Shown in pieces: positions 1 through 7,650 of a stretch of 23,284 bases of DNA; the stretch's first letter is position 1; every line of letters starts with the position of its first letter. Source of the DNA: Selenomonas sp. (GTDB lineage: Bacteria; Bacillota; Negativicutes; Selenomonadales; Selenomonadaceae); assembly GCF_022771645.1 (NCBI RefSeq), contig NZ_JALFCU010000002.1, forward strand, positions 1 to 23,284, written 5' to 3'. Below the pieces are notes generated by a model. That model did not search any database, was not told the origin of the DNA, and saw nothing but the letters and a program-made list of their open reading frames with translations. The translations under genes were made by a program, and so were the position numbers.

Positions 1-60
1 AAGGCGCTCTTGTCGGCGTTCATCGGCGTTCGCGTGAATAAGATGTTGGCGCGGCAGTAA
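1..60 (+). CDS. 3' end of an unidentified gene (partial)
   Basis: The first 20 codons of the window read open in frame 1 on the plus strand and end in TAA at 58-60. They encode 19 residues ending in a mildly hydrophobic stretch and a basic tail (VNKMLARQ), as at the end of many membrane proteins. Codon choice (gcg, ctc, atc, ggc, cgc) matches neighbouring genes. The gene would converge on the nitrogenase-like operon, with only 3 bases between the two stop codons. The fragment is too short to identify. Confidence 0.4.
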   Translation, partial: KALLSAFIGVRVNKMLARQ

Positions 61-63
61 ATT

Positions 64-1326
64 TCATAGGTACGGCTTCATTTCCGATAGGAGCGCAGCC
101 CACTCGACGGGGTCGAGGAGGTTGCGCTCTTGTTTTTCGTAGGTGCGGCCGGAGCAGGCGCGGTGGGGATGTTTGATGAAATGCGCCGTGGGGGGCGTGA
201 GAGCTTCATAAAGGGGATCGGCGAGGACGAGGTTCGCGGCTTTGAGCGTCGCGATGAGATCGGGCTCGGAGAACGGGGGAGTTAAAACGTCGAAGCTTGC
301 GTTTGTAGATGTGTGGAGCGCGGCGGCGAGGAACGTCGAGGAGAGGGGCTCGCCGATGATGTAGTTTTTGGGGCTTTGCTCGCGAAGTTTTTTCGTGGTC
401 GCTGGTTGGCGGGGTATTTCCCTTGGAAAAAGACGGTCCTTCGGATTTAAAAATTTCCAGGGAAAACACCCCGCCGGCTCGAAGTAACAGTCGGTACTCG
501 CGTCTTGACCGTCCACTTTATTCTTGTGACACGCGGATTCGATGGCGTTTGCGAGCGTGCTTTCAAGGGGCGGATAGGGGATGGCGGGGAGGTAGGGGAT
601 GCCGCATTGTTCTTCTAAGATTTTTGCGGCGGGCAGGGCGCTTTGGGTGAGGACGAGGTTGACGTCAGCTGTGGTGGAGGTCGCGATTTCTTCGAGGCTG
701 GTGTCGAGCGTCCAGCTGGCGGCGAGGTCGAGGCCGTGGCTGGCCAGGAAGGCTTTGAGGCTCGCCAGGGATTTTTGGTAGTGGAAGTCGAGCGGGGTGA
801 GGCCGAGGAGGTTGACGCGCGGACGATTGGCCGGCGCTTTTTTTGTGGGCGTCGTTTTTTTCGCGACGTGGCGGGCGAGGTGGGTGAGGGCGTACTGGAT
901 GCCGAGGTCGTAGGGGTGCATGGAGTTCGTGGGGAGGGTGAAAGCGGGGATGCTGGTGTCGCGTTCGAGGATGCGGCAGAGGGCGGAAAGGTCGGTGGCG
1001 ATGAGGTGGGCGATTTGCGAGGGAATGACGCAGATGAAGTTCGGGTGGGAAGCCTGCGCGGCGTCTTCGATGTCGCGCAGGAGCTTGTCGTCGCGGCCAA
1101 GGATGGCGTCGTATTCGGTCATGGCGGAGATGAAGATGAGGCTGTCATGGTCGTACCAGCGTGGTTCGTCGTGTGTCGTGTACGTGGAGTTGCAGCCGGA
1201 CGGGTCGTGGATGACAATCATGCCGCCGAGTTCGAAGAGCGCGGAGCAGACGCCGAAGGTGTCTGCTGAGTACGTGGGGAGCAGCGCGGCAGATTGTTCG
1301 CGGACAGCAGTTTTCGTGATGTTCAT
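64..1326 (-). CDS. Nitrogenase component-1-like subunit, D-like, pair 2
   Basis: The 420-residue product belongs to the nitrogenase component 1 superfamily (NifD/NifK/BchN/CfbD-like). It has HDPSGC (Cys45) followed by HDEPR, and DAILGRDDKL (73-82), which matches the nitrogenase VfGg-ekL element. At the usual third-cysteine position (segment 97-113 ending IATDL) it has Gln104; Cys99 is nearby, and Cys27 may stand for the first canonical cysteine. Its closest relative here is the gene at 7651-8712. ATG at 1326 is chosen because AAAGGA lies just upstream; an in-frame ATG at 1431 would run back into the preceding gene. Eleven bases separate it from that gene, and it is last in the operon. A palindromic element is embedded in frame (bases 408-475), preceded by a low-complexity linker. 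It is predicted to be a cytoplasmic redox subunit; the substrate is unknown. Confidence 0.85.
   Translation of the reverse strand: MNITKTAVREQSAALLPTYSADTFGVCSALFELGGMIVIHDPSGCNSTYTTHDEPRWYDHDSLIFISAMTEYDAILGRDDKLLRDIEDAAQASHPNFICVIPSQIAHLIATDLSALCRILERDTSIPAFTLPTNSMHPYDLGIQYALTHLARHVAKKTTPTKKAPANRPRVNLLGLTPLDFHYQKSLASLKAFLASHGLDLAASWTLDTSLEEIATSTTADVNLVLTQSALPAAKILEEQCGIPYLPAIPYPPLESTLANAIESACHKNKVDGQDASTDCYFEPAGCFPWKFLNPKDRLFPREIPRQPATTKKLREQSPKNYIIGEPLSSTFLAAALHTSTNASFDVLTPPFSEPDLIATLKAANLVLADPLYEALTPPTAHFIKHPHRACSGRTYEKQERNLLDPVEWAALLSEMKPYL
408..475 (-). repeat. In-frame palindromic element, copy 1
   Basis: GGCGGGGT (408-415) pairs with ACCCCGCC (468-475). Moving inward, TTT pairs with AAA, CC with GG and TGGAAA with TTTCCA, and an inner GGTCC/GGATT hairpin surrounds a TTC loop. 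The whole is a long imperfect hairpin read through in frame by the D-like gene, where it encodes the part around FPWKFLNPKDRLFPRE. A diverged copy lies at 9101-9180 in the paralogous K-like gene. Confidence 0.75.
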
Positions 1327-1337
1327 GATGATTCCTT

Positions 1338-2681
1338 TTAGATGCAGGAAGGTGCACCCCAAGCTTTCTTCTTGATGATCGGTTCGGGGTCTCTCGGTTT
1401 CCGGGCTTCTATGAGAGACATTTGAAGCCAATGGATGGCATCAAATCCATAGTGGCCGCCGCCCTCGATCGATGGAACAAAATGGTGTGTCCCGGTGAAA
1501 TAGGCCGCTTTCTGGCCGAGGGCAAAGAGTTCATGCCCCTTTTTGTCAAGGTGCTTGCGCGGTTGGGTGCGCATGGCAGGATGCTTCGTAGGATAGAGAC
1601 GAATCTGTGGTGCATTTTCCTGAAGCCAGTAAAAGTTTTCTTCATCGTCTTTTGAAACCGCATCTGCGTAAATTTCAGAAACATGGAAATGATGGGAGAC
1701 GAGCAGGCGGGCAAGGCTGAATGGCAGGAATGTGAATGTGAAGTCGATGGCGATGGATGCATCACCCATGTCATGCTGTAGAGAATGGAAACGGAGATCA
1801 AGGGCGGCGCGCTTCGAATCGAAATCGCGGAGATCGATCGAGAGGAAATCGGCAAGTCGTTGGAGCTGGTGCGTGATCTCATCATATGTCCAGACTTGCG
1901 GGAGGTAAAGGTACGGTTGGCCGAAACGCGTTTGCAGGTCTTCTGCAGCCGTTTTTGTGAAGAGATTTGTGTAGATGTTGGCCGCGCTTTTCGCCATTTG
2001 CTGGAAGGCATCGTACGTTTTGCATTCTGTGAGATCGCGCAGGGGGAGGCCGACGGGGTTGAGGAGCTCTTTGATGTCGCTGTTTTCGTCGAGGGCGAGG
2101 TTGCTGCCGATGAGGTTGATGGCGTTGTCGCGGGCGTTTGTTTTTTTGAGCAGTCGATAGATTTCGAGGCGTTCTCTTGTCTCTGGCGGCATGGCTTTTG
2201 TCTGGCGGATGGGGTCCATGATGCATTCGGCGAACTGGACGGAGGGGAAGCGGCCTTCGAGCGTGCGGTAGACATACGTGAGGTTGCAGCCGAGGAAATG
2301 GTGGACGCAGGCGGTGAAGACGAGGACGGCGGGCGGAAGGGCGTCGAGACGGCGGAGGATGTCCGTGATGCCTTCGATGAGGAAGATTTCTTGGTCGGTG
2401 GCGTAGAGGTCGCGCTCGCGGAGCTCGAGGGTGTGGAAGCGGCGGCGGTAGGAGTCTCCCATTTCGGCGGCGGTGAGGATGACGCCGCGCAGGCAGCCGG
2501 CGGCGCAGATATAAATCTGGTGGGTGCCGGGGACGAGCATGCCGGTGTGGACGATGTTCCAGGTGCCGCGGGCGGCGGGGGAGTACTCGAGGGTGTGGGG
2601 GAAGGGGGAAGGACACGTCGCTTCTGCGATTGGAATCGAAGGATCCGGTAACTTTTCCGGTGGAAGAATGCGTTGCAGCAT
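1338..2681 (-). CDS. Nitrogenase component-1-like subunit, K-like, pair 2
   Basis: The 447-residue product is a second type of component-1-like subunit, related to the gene at 8715-10100. Shared landmarks are a Ser-Pro segment near 34, a TG-VPG stretch (46-52), a Gly/Ala-Cys at 62-63 (Cys63) and the FTACVHHFLGC segment. In that segment Cys125 matches the canonical third cysteine, and the usual Asp after the Gly is replaced by Cys132. The first canonical cysteine (NifK Cys70 type) is absent. ATG at 2681 is preceded by GAAAGGCG at good spacing and lies 16 bases after hypE; the alternative ATG at 2723 would overlap hypE and lacks a site. It is probably the partner of the following gene in a heterodimer or heterotetramer. 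By eye, the C-terminal two thirds is less GC-rich than the N-terminal third. Confidence 0.85.
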   Translation of the reverse strand: MLQRILPPEKLPDPSIPIAEATCPSPFPHTLEYSPAARGTWNIVHTGMLVPGTHQIYICAAGCLRGVILTAAEMGDSYRRRFHTLELRERDLYATDQEIFLIEGITDILRRLDALPPAVLVFTACVHHFLGCNLTYVYRTLEGRFPSVQFAECIMDPIRQTKAMPPETRERLEIYRLLKKTNARDNAINLIGSNLALDENSDIKELLNPVGLPLRDLTECKTYDAFQQMAKSAANIYTNLFTKTAAEDLQTRFGQPYLYLPQVWTYDEITHQLQRLADFLSIDLRDFDSKRAALDLRFHSLQHDMGDASIAIDFTFTFLPFSLARLLVSHHFHVSEIYADAVSKDDEENFYWLQENAPQIRLYPTKHPAMRTQPRKHLDKKGHELFALGQKAAYFTGTHHFVPSIEGGGHYGFDAIHWLQMSLIEARKPRDPEPIIKKKAWGAPSCI

Positions 2682-2697
2682 AGGAGCGCCTTTCGTC

Positions 2698-3732
2698 TCA
2701 GCAGATACGTGGCAGGAGTTCACCCGTGGGCTCGGGCAGTAAAACTTGCGTTCCGATTTCGGTTTGGAGCATGACGTGGCCGACGTGGGTGTCGGTGACT
2801 GTGCCGATGCGTTTTGCGCCCTTGGTGTCGTCGTGCTGGGCGATGGCGTGGAGGATGTCTTCGGTGACGTCGGGGCGACAAATAATCACGATACGGCCTT
2901 CGCAGGCGAGGTAGAGGGGAGAGAGGCCGAGGAGGCCGGTGAGGCCGGCAACGGCGGGATCGATGGGGAGGTCGGGTTCGTTGATCTCGATGCCGACATG
3001 GCTTTCTTCGGCGATTTCGTGGAGGACGGTGCCGACGCCACCGCGTGTGGCATCTCGGATGGTGTGGACGTCGGCGCAACGGCCGCCGGTGGCGCGGAGC
3101 GCATGGAGGATGGGCTCTGCGAGCGGGGCGCAGTCGCTCGTGATGTCGGCCGCGATGCCGTAGTCGCCGCGCGCGAGCAGGATGGCAGCGCCGTGGCGGC
3201 CGATGTCGCCGGAGACGAGGATGTCGTCGCCAGGCCGGGCGAAAGCGCCGCTTGTCTCGACGCCGGGGAGGCGTTCGCCGATGCCGGTCGTGGTGATGAA
3301 GAGGCCGTCGACCTGGCCTTTGCCTGCGACTTTCGTGTCGCCGGCGACGATCTGGACACCTGCTTTCGCAGCGGTGGCGGCCATGGCGGAGGCGATGGCA
3401 TCGAGGTCGGCGAGGGGGAAGCCTTCTTCAATCTGGAACGCGCAGGTGAGGTAGCGGGGCGTCGAGCCCATGCAAGCGAGGTCGTTGACGGTGCCGCAGA
3501 TGGAGAGCTTGCCGATGTTGCCGCCGGGGAAGCGCCACGGGGAAACGATGAAGCCATCGGTCGTCATAGCAAGCGGGCTGCCGACGACGGGGAGGATAGC
3601 GGCATCATCCGAGGTGAGATGGGGGCTGGCGAAATGGCGGGCGAAGAGGTCGTGGATGAGTTCGGAAGTTTTGCGGCCGCCGGCGCCGTGAGCGAGGGTG
3701 ATGCGGTCGGCGGGGAAAAATGTATTTTGCAT
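2698..3732 (-). CDS. hypE: Hydrogenase maturation protein HypE
   Basis: HypE uses ATP to dehydrate the thiocarbamoyl group that HypF places on its C-terminal cysteine. The resulting thiocyanate donates cyanide to iron on HypC-HypD. The 344-residue product has the full family length and the diagnostic C-terminus PRIC (341-344), so the acceptor Cys344 is intact. AIR-synthase-type features include AHGAGGR near the N-terminus, TSDDAAI, the VAGDTKV segment and RDATRGGVGT. ATG at 3732 has AAAGGAGC upstream. It follows hypD across an unusual 204-base gap holding an inverted repeat and precedes the second nitrogenase-like pair by 16 bases. HypE homologues (PurM/SelD family) share the fold, but PRIC fixes the assignment. 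Confidence 0.97.
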   Translation of the reverse strand: MQNTFFPADRITLAHGAGGRKTSELIHDLFARHFASPHLTSDDAAILPVVGSPLAMTTDGFIVSPWRFPGGNIGKLSICGTVNDLACMGSTPRYLTCAFQIEEGFPLADLDAIASAMAATAAKAGVQIVAGDTKVAGKGQVDGLFITTTGIGERLPGVETSGAFARPGDDILVSGDIGRHGAAILLARGDYGIAADITSDCAPLAEPILHALRATGGRCADVHTIRDATRGGVGTVLHEIAEESHVGIEINEPDLPIDPAVAGLTGLLGLSPLYLACEGRIVIICRPDVTEDILHAIAQHDDTKGAKRIGTVTDTHVGHVMLQTEIGTQVLLPEPTGELLPRIC

Positions 3733-3778
3733 GTAAAAAAGCTCCTTTATTTGACGCGCAGGAAAATCGTACTACGTC

Positions 3779-3903
3779 GGATGGGGACTTCGGGCTGGTT
3801 CGCTTGGCGCGAAACTTCCCTCGCGATGAAATGTTCGATGGAGGTGGTTTTGCGTCGCCGCTCGGATGTTCACGCCTCGCTCACAATCCCAAAGTCCCCA
3901 TCC
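3779..3903. repeat. Intergenic inverted-repeat element between hypD and hypE
   Basis: GGATGGGGACTTCGGG (3779-3794) is matched on the other strand by CCCAAAGTCCCCATCC (3888-3903), 15 of 16 positions. The similarity of the two arms continues inward imperfectly for about another 25 bases. The element fills most of the only large gap inside the operon (3733-3936) and no gene is apparent there. It resembles a non-autonomous palindromic repeat (REP/MITE-like). In the polycistronic mRNA it would fold into a long hairpin between hypD and hypE. It has no clear T-run and is not called a terminator. Confidence 0.75.
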
Positions 3904-3936
3904 TCACGAAGATATGGTGAAGCACGCGAAGCTCAT

Positions 3937-4974
3937 TTATCCGTTGTATTGATACCAGGCGGAGCAGGTGCCTTCCCTGGAGACCATGCAAGCACCGATC
4001 GGGTGGTCGGGGGTGCAGGTTTTTGCGTAGAGGGGGCAGTCTTTTGGCGTGCAGGCGCCGCGGAGGATGTCGCCGCAGCGGCAGGCGGGGTTCGGCTGGC
4101 CTTTCTGCGGGGGGATGTGGTGGACGCGGCGGGCGTCATAGGCCGCGTAGGAGTCGCGGAGGGCGAGGCCGCTGCCTGGCAGGATGCCGATACCGCGCCA
4201 TTCGGCGTCGACAGGTTCGAGATAGGTCGCGAGAAGGTTGCGGGCAGCGGGGCTGCCCGTTTCAGTGACGACGCGCGGGTAGGCGTTGACGAGGAAAGGT
4301 TTTCCCGTCTGTGATTTTTTGACGATGGCGGCGATGGCGGTCAGGAGCTCGGCGGCGGTGAAGCCGGCGATGGCGCCGCTGATGCCCTTTTTTGTGAGGG
4401 CGCGCGGGACCTCAGCGCCGGTGATGGTGCAGACGTGGCCGGGATAGAGGTAGGCGTCACAGCTGCCCGCCATGGCGAGGTAGGCGGCATCCATCGTCTT
4501 GTTCGCGGTGAGCAGGGTGAAGTTCGTGAGACGCTGCGCCTCGGCCTGTTGGATGGCGAGGCAGGCGGCCGGCGTCGTCGTCTCGAAGCCGACGGAGAGG
4601 AAGGTGACAGCCTCGCCGGGATGTGCGGCGGCATAGGCGACGGCGTCGAGCGCGGTATAGACAATCTGAATGTTTGCGCCTTCACTGCGTGCGGTTGCGA
4701 GGCTGCCGTGCGTGCCGGGGACGCGCAGGAGGTCGCCGAATGTGCAGATGGTGACGCCGTGTGCAGCGAGGCAGAGCGCTTCGTCAATGTAGGTGACGGG
4801 CGTGACGCAGACGGGGCAGCCGGGACCGGAGATCAGCGTGATGTTTTCCGGGAGGAGGCTGCGGATGCCGAGGCGGAAGATGGCATGGGTGTGCGTGCCG
4901 CAGACTTCCATGATGCGGAGGTTGGGCCCGTCGTAGCTGGTGATGATGGATTTCGCGGTTTCGATGGGGGTCAC
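3937..4974 (-). CDS. hypD: Hydrogenase maturation protein HypD
   Basis: HypD is the iron-sulfur scaffold on which, with HypC, the Fe(CN)2CO unit is assembled. The 345-residue product has the diagnostic CGTHTH (Cys25 onward), GPGCPVC (50-56, with Cys53 and Cys56) and VGFETTTPA motifs. Its C-terminal cysteine-rich segment (ACRCGD, GACTPKDCP, KTC, GACMV, GTCSAW) binds the [4Fe-4S] cluster. All key cysteines appear present. It starts with GTG at 4974, overlapping the hypC stop as GTGA, with AAGGAG upstream; this indicates translational coupling to hypC. The length is normal. Confidence 0.97.
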   Translation of the reverse strand: MTPIETAKSIITSYDGPNLRIMEVCGTHTHAIFRLGIRSLLPENITLISGPGCPVCVTPVTYIDEALCLAAHGVTICTFGDLLRVPGTHGSLATARSEGANIQIVYTALDAVAYAAAHPGEAVTFLSVGFETTTPAACLAIQQAEAQRLTNFTLLTANKTMDAAYLAMAGSCDAYLYPGHVCTITGAEVPRALTKKGISGAIAGFTAAELLTAIAAIVKKSQTGKPFLVNAYPRVVTETGSPAARNLLATYLEPVDAEWRGIGILPGSGLALRDSYAAYDARRVHHIPPQKGQPNPACRCGDILRGACTPKDCPLYAKTCTPDHPIGACMVSREGTCSAWYQYNG

Positions 4975-5204
4975 AGGGTGTCAGCTCCTTGCGGTTCGTC
5001 GAGGGTGTCGAGGACGGCGGCGGCTTCATCCGTGTCGTCGTCCGTGATTTTCGCGATGGCGAGGCCGGCGTGCACCATGACGTAGTCGCCTGGGTCGAGA
5101 TGGTCGAGGAGCGCGGCGGAGACCGTGCGACGCGCGCCGCTCGCGTCGACGAGGGCGGAGGATTTGTTGATGGAAAGAACTTTGGCGGGGATTCCTACAC
5201 ACAT
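4971..5204 (-). CDS. hypC: Hydrogenase maturation chaperone HypC
   Basis: HypC is a small chaperone that holds iron with HypD through its N-terminal cysteine and normally delivers the Fe(CN)2CO unit to the hydrogenase large-subunit precursor. The 77-residue product begins MCVGIPAKV, so the essential Cys2 is present, and continues with the typical beta-barrel ending in GDYVMVHAGLAI. ATG at 5204 has AAAGGAAG upstream inside the end of hypF, which it overlaps by 10 bases. Its stop overlaps the hypD start. Because HypC-type chaperones choose the target protein, this one may identify what the operon matures; no hydrogenase large subunit is present in this window. Confidence 0.96.
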   Translation of the reverse strand: MCVGIPAKVLSINKSSALVDASGARRTVSAALLDHLDPGDYVMVHAGLAIAKITDDDTDEAAAVLDTLDEPQGADTL

Positions 5205-7639
5205 TTTGAAAAGCTTCCTTTCGTTTTTCGTGGTCGCGTAGATAGGCGTTTGTTCGCAGTCGAGCGGGGATTGGCATGATTTTGGGAGAGGTGGTATAGT
5301 GCGGCTGCGGCTTGGCCGAGGCAGAGACCGCCGTCGTTCGGGGGGACTTGATGGTGCGTGAGGACGCGGAAGTCTGCGGCGGCGAGGGCCTGTTTTGTGA
5401 GGGTGAGGAGGAGGGTGTTTTGGAAGACGCCGCCGGAGAGGGCGACGGTCGTGAGGCTTGTGGAATCGCGCAATGTTTTGCAGACGGTGACGAGCAAGCG
5501 GGCGAGGCCGGCGTGGAAGGCGTAGGCGAGGCGGTCGGGCGTGTCACCGTTTTTGCATCCGAGCGCGGCAAGACGGCGCGCGGCGAGGCCGTTGAAAAGC
5601 TGCTGCGTGGGAAGGCGGAGCGGTTCCGCCGTTGTTGATGTTATCGGAAGTTTGGGAGTATCGCCAGCGATGGAGGATGCTTCCGTCGGGTGTGCGGCAG
5701 CCCATGCTTCTGCGGTGGCCTGGAGCCGGATGGCGGCTTCGCCTTCGTACGTCGGGGTGGTGCAGATGCCGAGCAGGGCGCTGACGGCGTCAAAGAGGCG
5801 GCCGGCGCTCGTGGACGTCACGGTGTTGAGGTGGCGGTCAAGCAGGAAGGTTTGCGCGGCGTATTGCTGCTTCGTGCAGAGGTGGAGCGTATCGACGATG
5901 GTGGCTTCGTCAGAGAGCTTCGCTGTGCGCAGCATCGCGATGGCGATGCGCCACGGTTCTCTCGGGGCTTTGTCGCCGCCGGCTTGGTCGAAGGGATCGA
6001 TGGAGGCGAGGCGCGTGTAGCCGTCGAGACCGGCCAGCAGGATTTCGCCGCCCCAGATGGTACCATCCGGGCCGTAACCGGTGCCGTCGAGCGCAATGCC
6101 GAGGACGGGTTCGTGGCAGTCGTTTTCGGCGAGGCACGAGAGGATGTGGGCGTAATGGTGCTGGACGGGGAACACGGGGATGCCGAGATCGTCAGCGAGT
6201 TCATGCGCGACAGCTGTCGTGTTGTAACGCGGGTGGAGGTCGCAGGCGATGAGTTCGGGATGGATGTCGAGGAGGGAGGCCATGAGGCGGATGGAGTCTT
6301 TGAGGGCGAGGACGGTGCGGAGGTCGGTCGTGTCGCCAACGTAGGCGGAAGGATAGATGAGGGGGCCGCGAGCCAGTGCAAAGGTGTTTTTGAGTTCGCC
6401 GCCGATTGCTAATATTTGAGCTTTTTTGGGGGCAACATCAAAATAGATGGGGAGCGGGGCGTAGCCGCGGCTGCGGCGGATGGGGTAGGGGCTTCCTTCG
6501 TGCCAGTCGAGGACGGTGTCGTCGGCGCGGAGGCGGATGGGGCGGTTGTGGGTGAGGATGAGGTCGGCGATGCTGCCGAGGGCTTCCTGCGCTTCTTCGT
6601 CTGTATGGCAGATGGGGGCGTCACTCGGGTTGCCGCTTGTCATGACGAGGAGGCGCGGCATGCGGTCGTCGAGGCCGTCGATGGGATTATGGAAGAGGAG
6701 CATCTGTACGGGCGCATATGGGAGCATGAGGCCGAGCTTTTCGTTGTCGGGGGCGACTTTCGCGGGGATGGGGGAATCTGGCCGTTTCCGCAGCAGGAGG
6801 ATGGGCTTCTGGTGGCCGGTGAGCAGCGTTTTTTGCGCGTCGCTTTCGATGATGGCAACCCGCTCGATGGCGGCGAGGTCGGAGGCCATGAGGGCGAAGG
6901 GCTTCTTCGGACGATGCTTGCGTTTGCGGAGCGTGGCGACGGCCTGTTCGTTCGTGGCGTCGCAGGCGAGGTGGAAGCCGCCGATGCCCTTGATGGCGAT
7001 GATTTTGCCATTGATGAGGGCTTGGCGGGCGGCCGTGATAGCATCCGCGCCACGTAAGTTGCTGCCGAGGAGAAAAACTTCGGGACCGCAGTGGTTGCAG
7101 CAGACGGGCTGGGCGTCGTAGCGGCGGGAGTGCGGGTCGTGATATTCGGCGGCACACTCGTTGCACATGGGGAAGTTGGCCATGGTGGTGCGTTCGCGGT
7201 CGTAGGGCGCGGAGGTCTCAATCGTGAGGCGCGGGCCGCAGTCGGTGCAGTTGATGAACGGATGGAGGTAACGGCGGTTCGCTGGATCGTAGAGCTCTTT
7301 GGCGCAGGCGTCGCAGGTGGCGATGTCGGGCGAGACGTAGATCGGGCCTTGTTCGCGGGCGCTTTCGATGATCTGGAAATCGGAGAAGGACGGTGCGGCC
7401 GCATCGGAGAGTTCTTCGGTTTCGATGTGGAGGATGATGGCGCGCGGGGGCGGATTGTCTTTGATTGCGTTCTGAAAATCCGTACAATCCGCGCGTGATC
7501 CTTGGGCGAAGACTTCGACATATGGGCCTTTGTTGGCGACGGTGCCGCAAATGTGATGCGCGGCGGCCGTTCGCGCTACAAAAGGGCGAAAGCCGACGCC
7601 TTGGACGATTCCAGTAAGTTTTATATGAAATGTAGTCAT
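5195..7639 (-). CDS. hypF: Carbamoyltransferase HypF
   Basis: HypF makes carbamoyl-adenylate from carbamoyl phosphate and ATP and transfers the carbamoyl group to HypE, the source of the cyanide ligands. The 814-residue product has all four modules. These are an acylphosphatase domain with VQGVGFR (12-18); two zinc fingers (Cys109, 112, 131, 134 and Cys159, 162, 181, 184); a YrdC-like domain with IKGIGGFHLACDA; and a Kae1-like domain with the HHYAHI motif, GIALDGTGYGPDG and LSGGVFQN. ATG at 7639 is chosen because the acylphosphatase domain begins there and AAAAGGA precedes it; the open frame upstream is non-coding in character. It lies 11 bases after the pair-1 D-like gene. It ends in a basic tail of roughly 25 residues beyond the conserved core, which also carries the hypC ribosome binding site. 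Confidence 0.97.
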   Translation of the reverse strand: MTTFHIKLTGIVQGVGFRPFVARTAAAHHICGTVANKGPYVEVFAQGSRADCTDFQNAIKDNPPPRAIILHIETEELSDAAAPSFSDFQIIESAREQGPIYVSPDIATCDACAKELYDPANRRYLHPFINCTDCGPRLTIETSAPYDRERTTMANFPMCNECAAEYHDPHSRRYDAQPVCCNHCGPEVFLLGSNLRGADAITAARQALINGKIIAIKGIGGFHLACDATNEQAVATLRKRKHRPKKPFALMASDLAAIERVAIIESDAQKTLLTGHQKPILLLRKRPDSPIPAKVAPDNEKLGLMLPYAPVQMLLFHNPIDGLDDRMPRLLVMTSGNPSDAPICHTDEEAQEALGSIADLILTHNRPIRLRADDTVLDWHEGSPYPIRRSRGYAPLPIYFDVAPKKAQILAIGGELKNTFALARGPLIYPSAYVGDTTDLRTVLALKDSIRLMASLLDIHPELIACDLHPRYNTTAVAHELADDLGIPVFPVQHHYAHILSCLAENDCHEPVLGIALDGTGYGPDGTIWGGEILLAGLDGYTRLASIDPFDQAGGDKAPREPWRIAIAMLRTAKLSDEATIVDTLHLCTKQQYAAQTFLLDRHLNTVTSTSAGRLFDAVSALLGICTTPTYEGEAAIRLQATAEAWAAAHPTEASSIAGDTPKLPITSTTAEPLRLPTQQLFNGLAARRLAALGCKNGDTPDRLAYAFHAGLARLLVTVCKTLRDSTSLTTVALSGGVFQNTLLLTLTKQALAAADFRVLTHHQVPPNDGGLCLGQAAAALYHLSQNHANPRSTANKRLSTRPRKTKGSFSKCV

Positions 7640-7650
7640 AAAAATCCTTT

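Noticed and set aside
2746..4314. 522-codon plus-strand open frame over hypE and hypD
   Set aside because: Shadow of hypE and hypD; no recognisable domain and no ribosome binding site.
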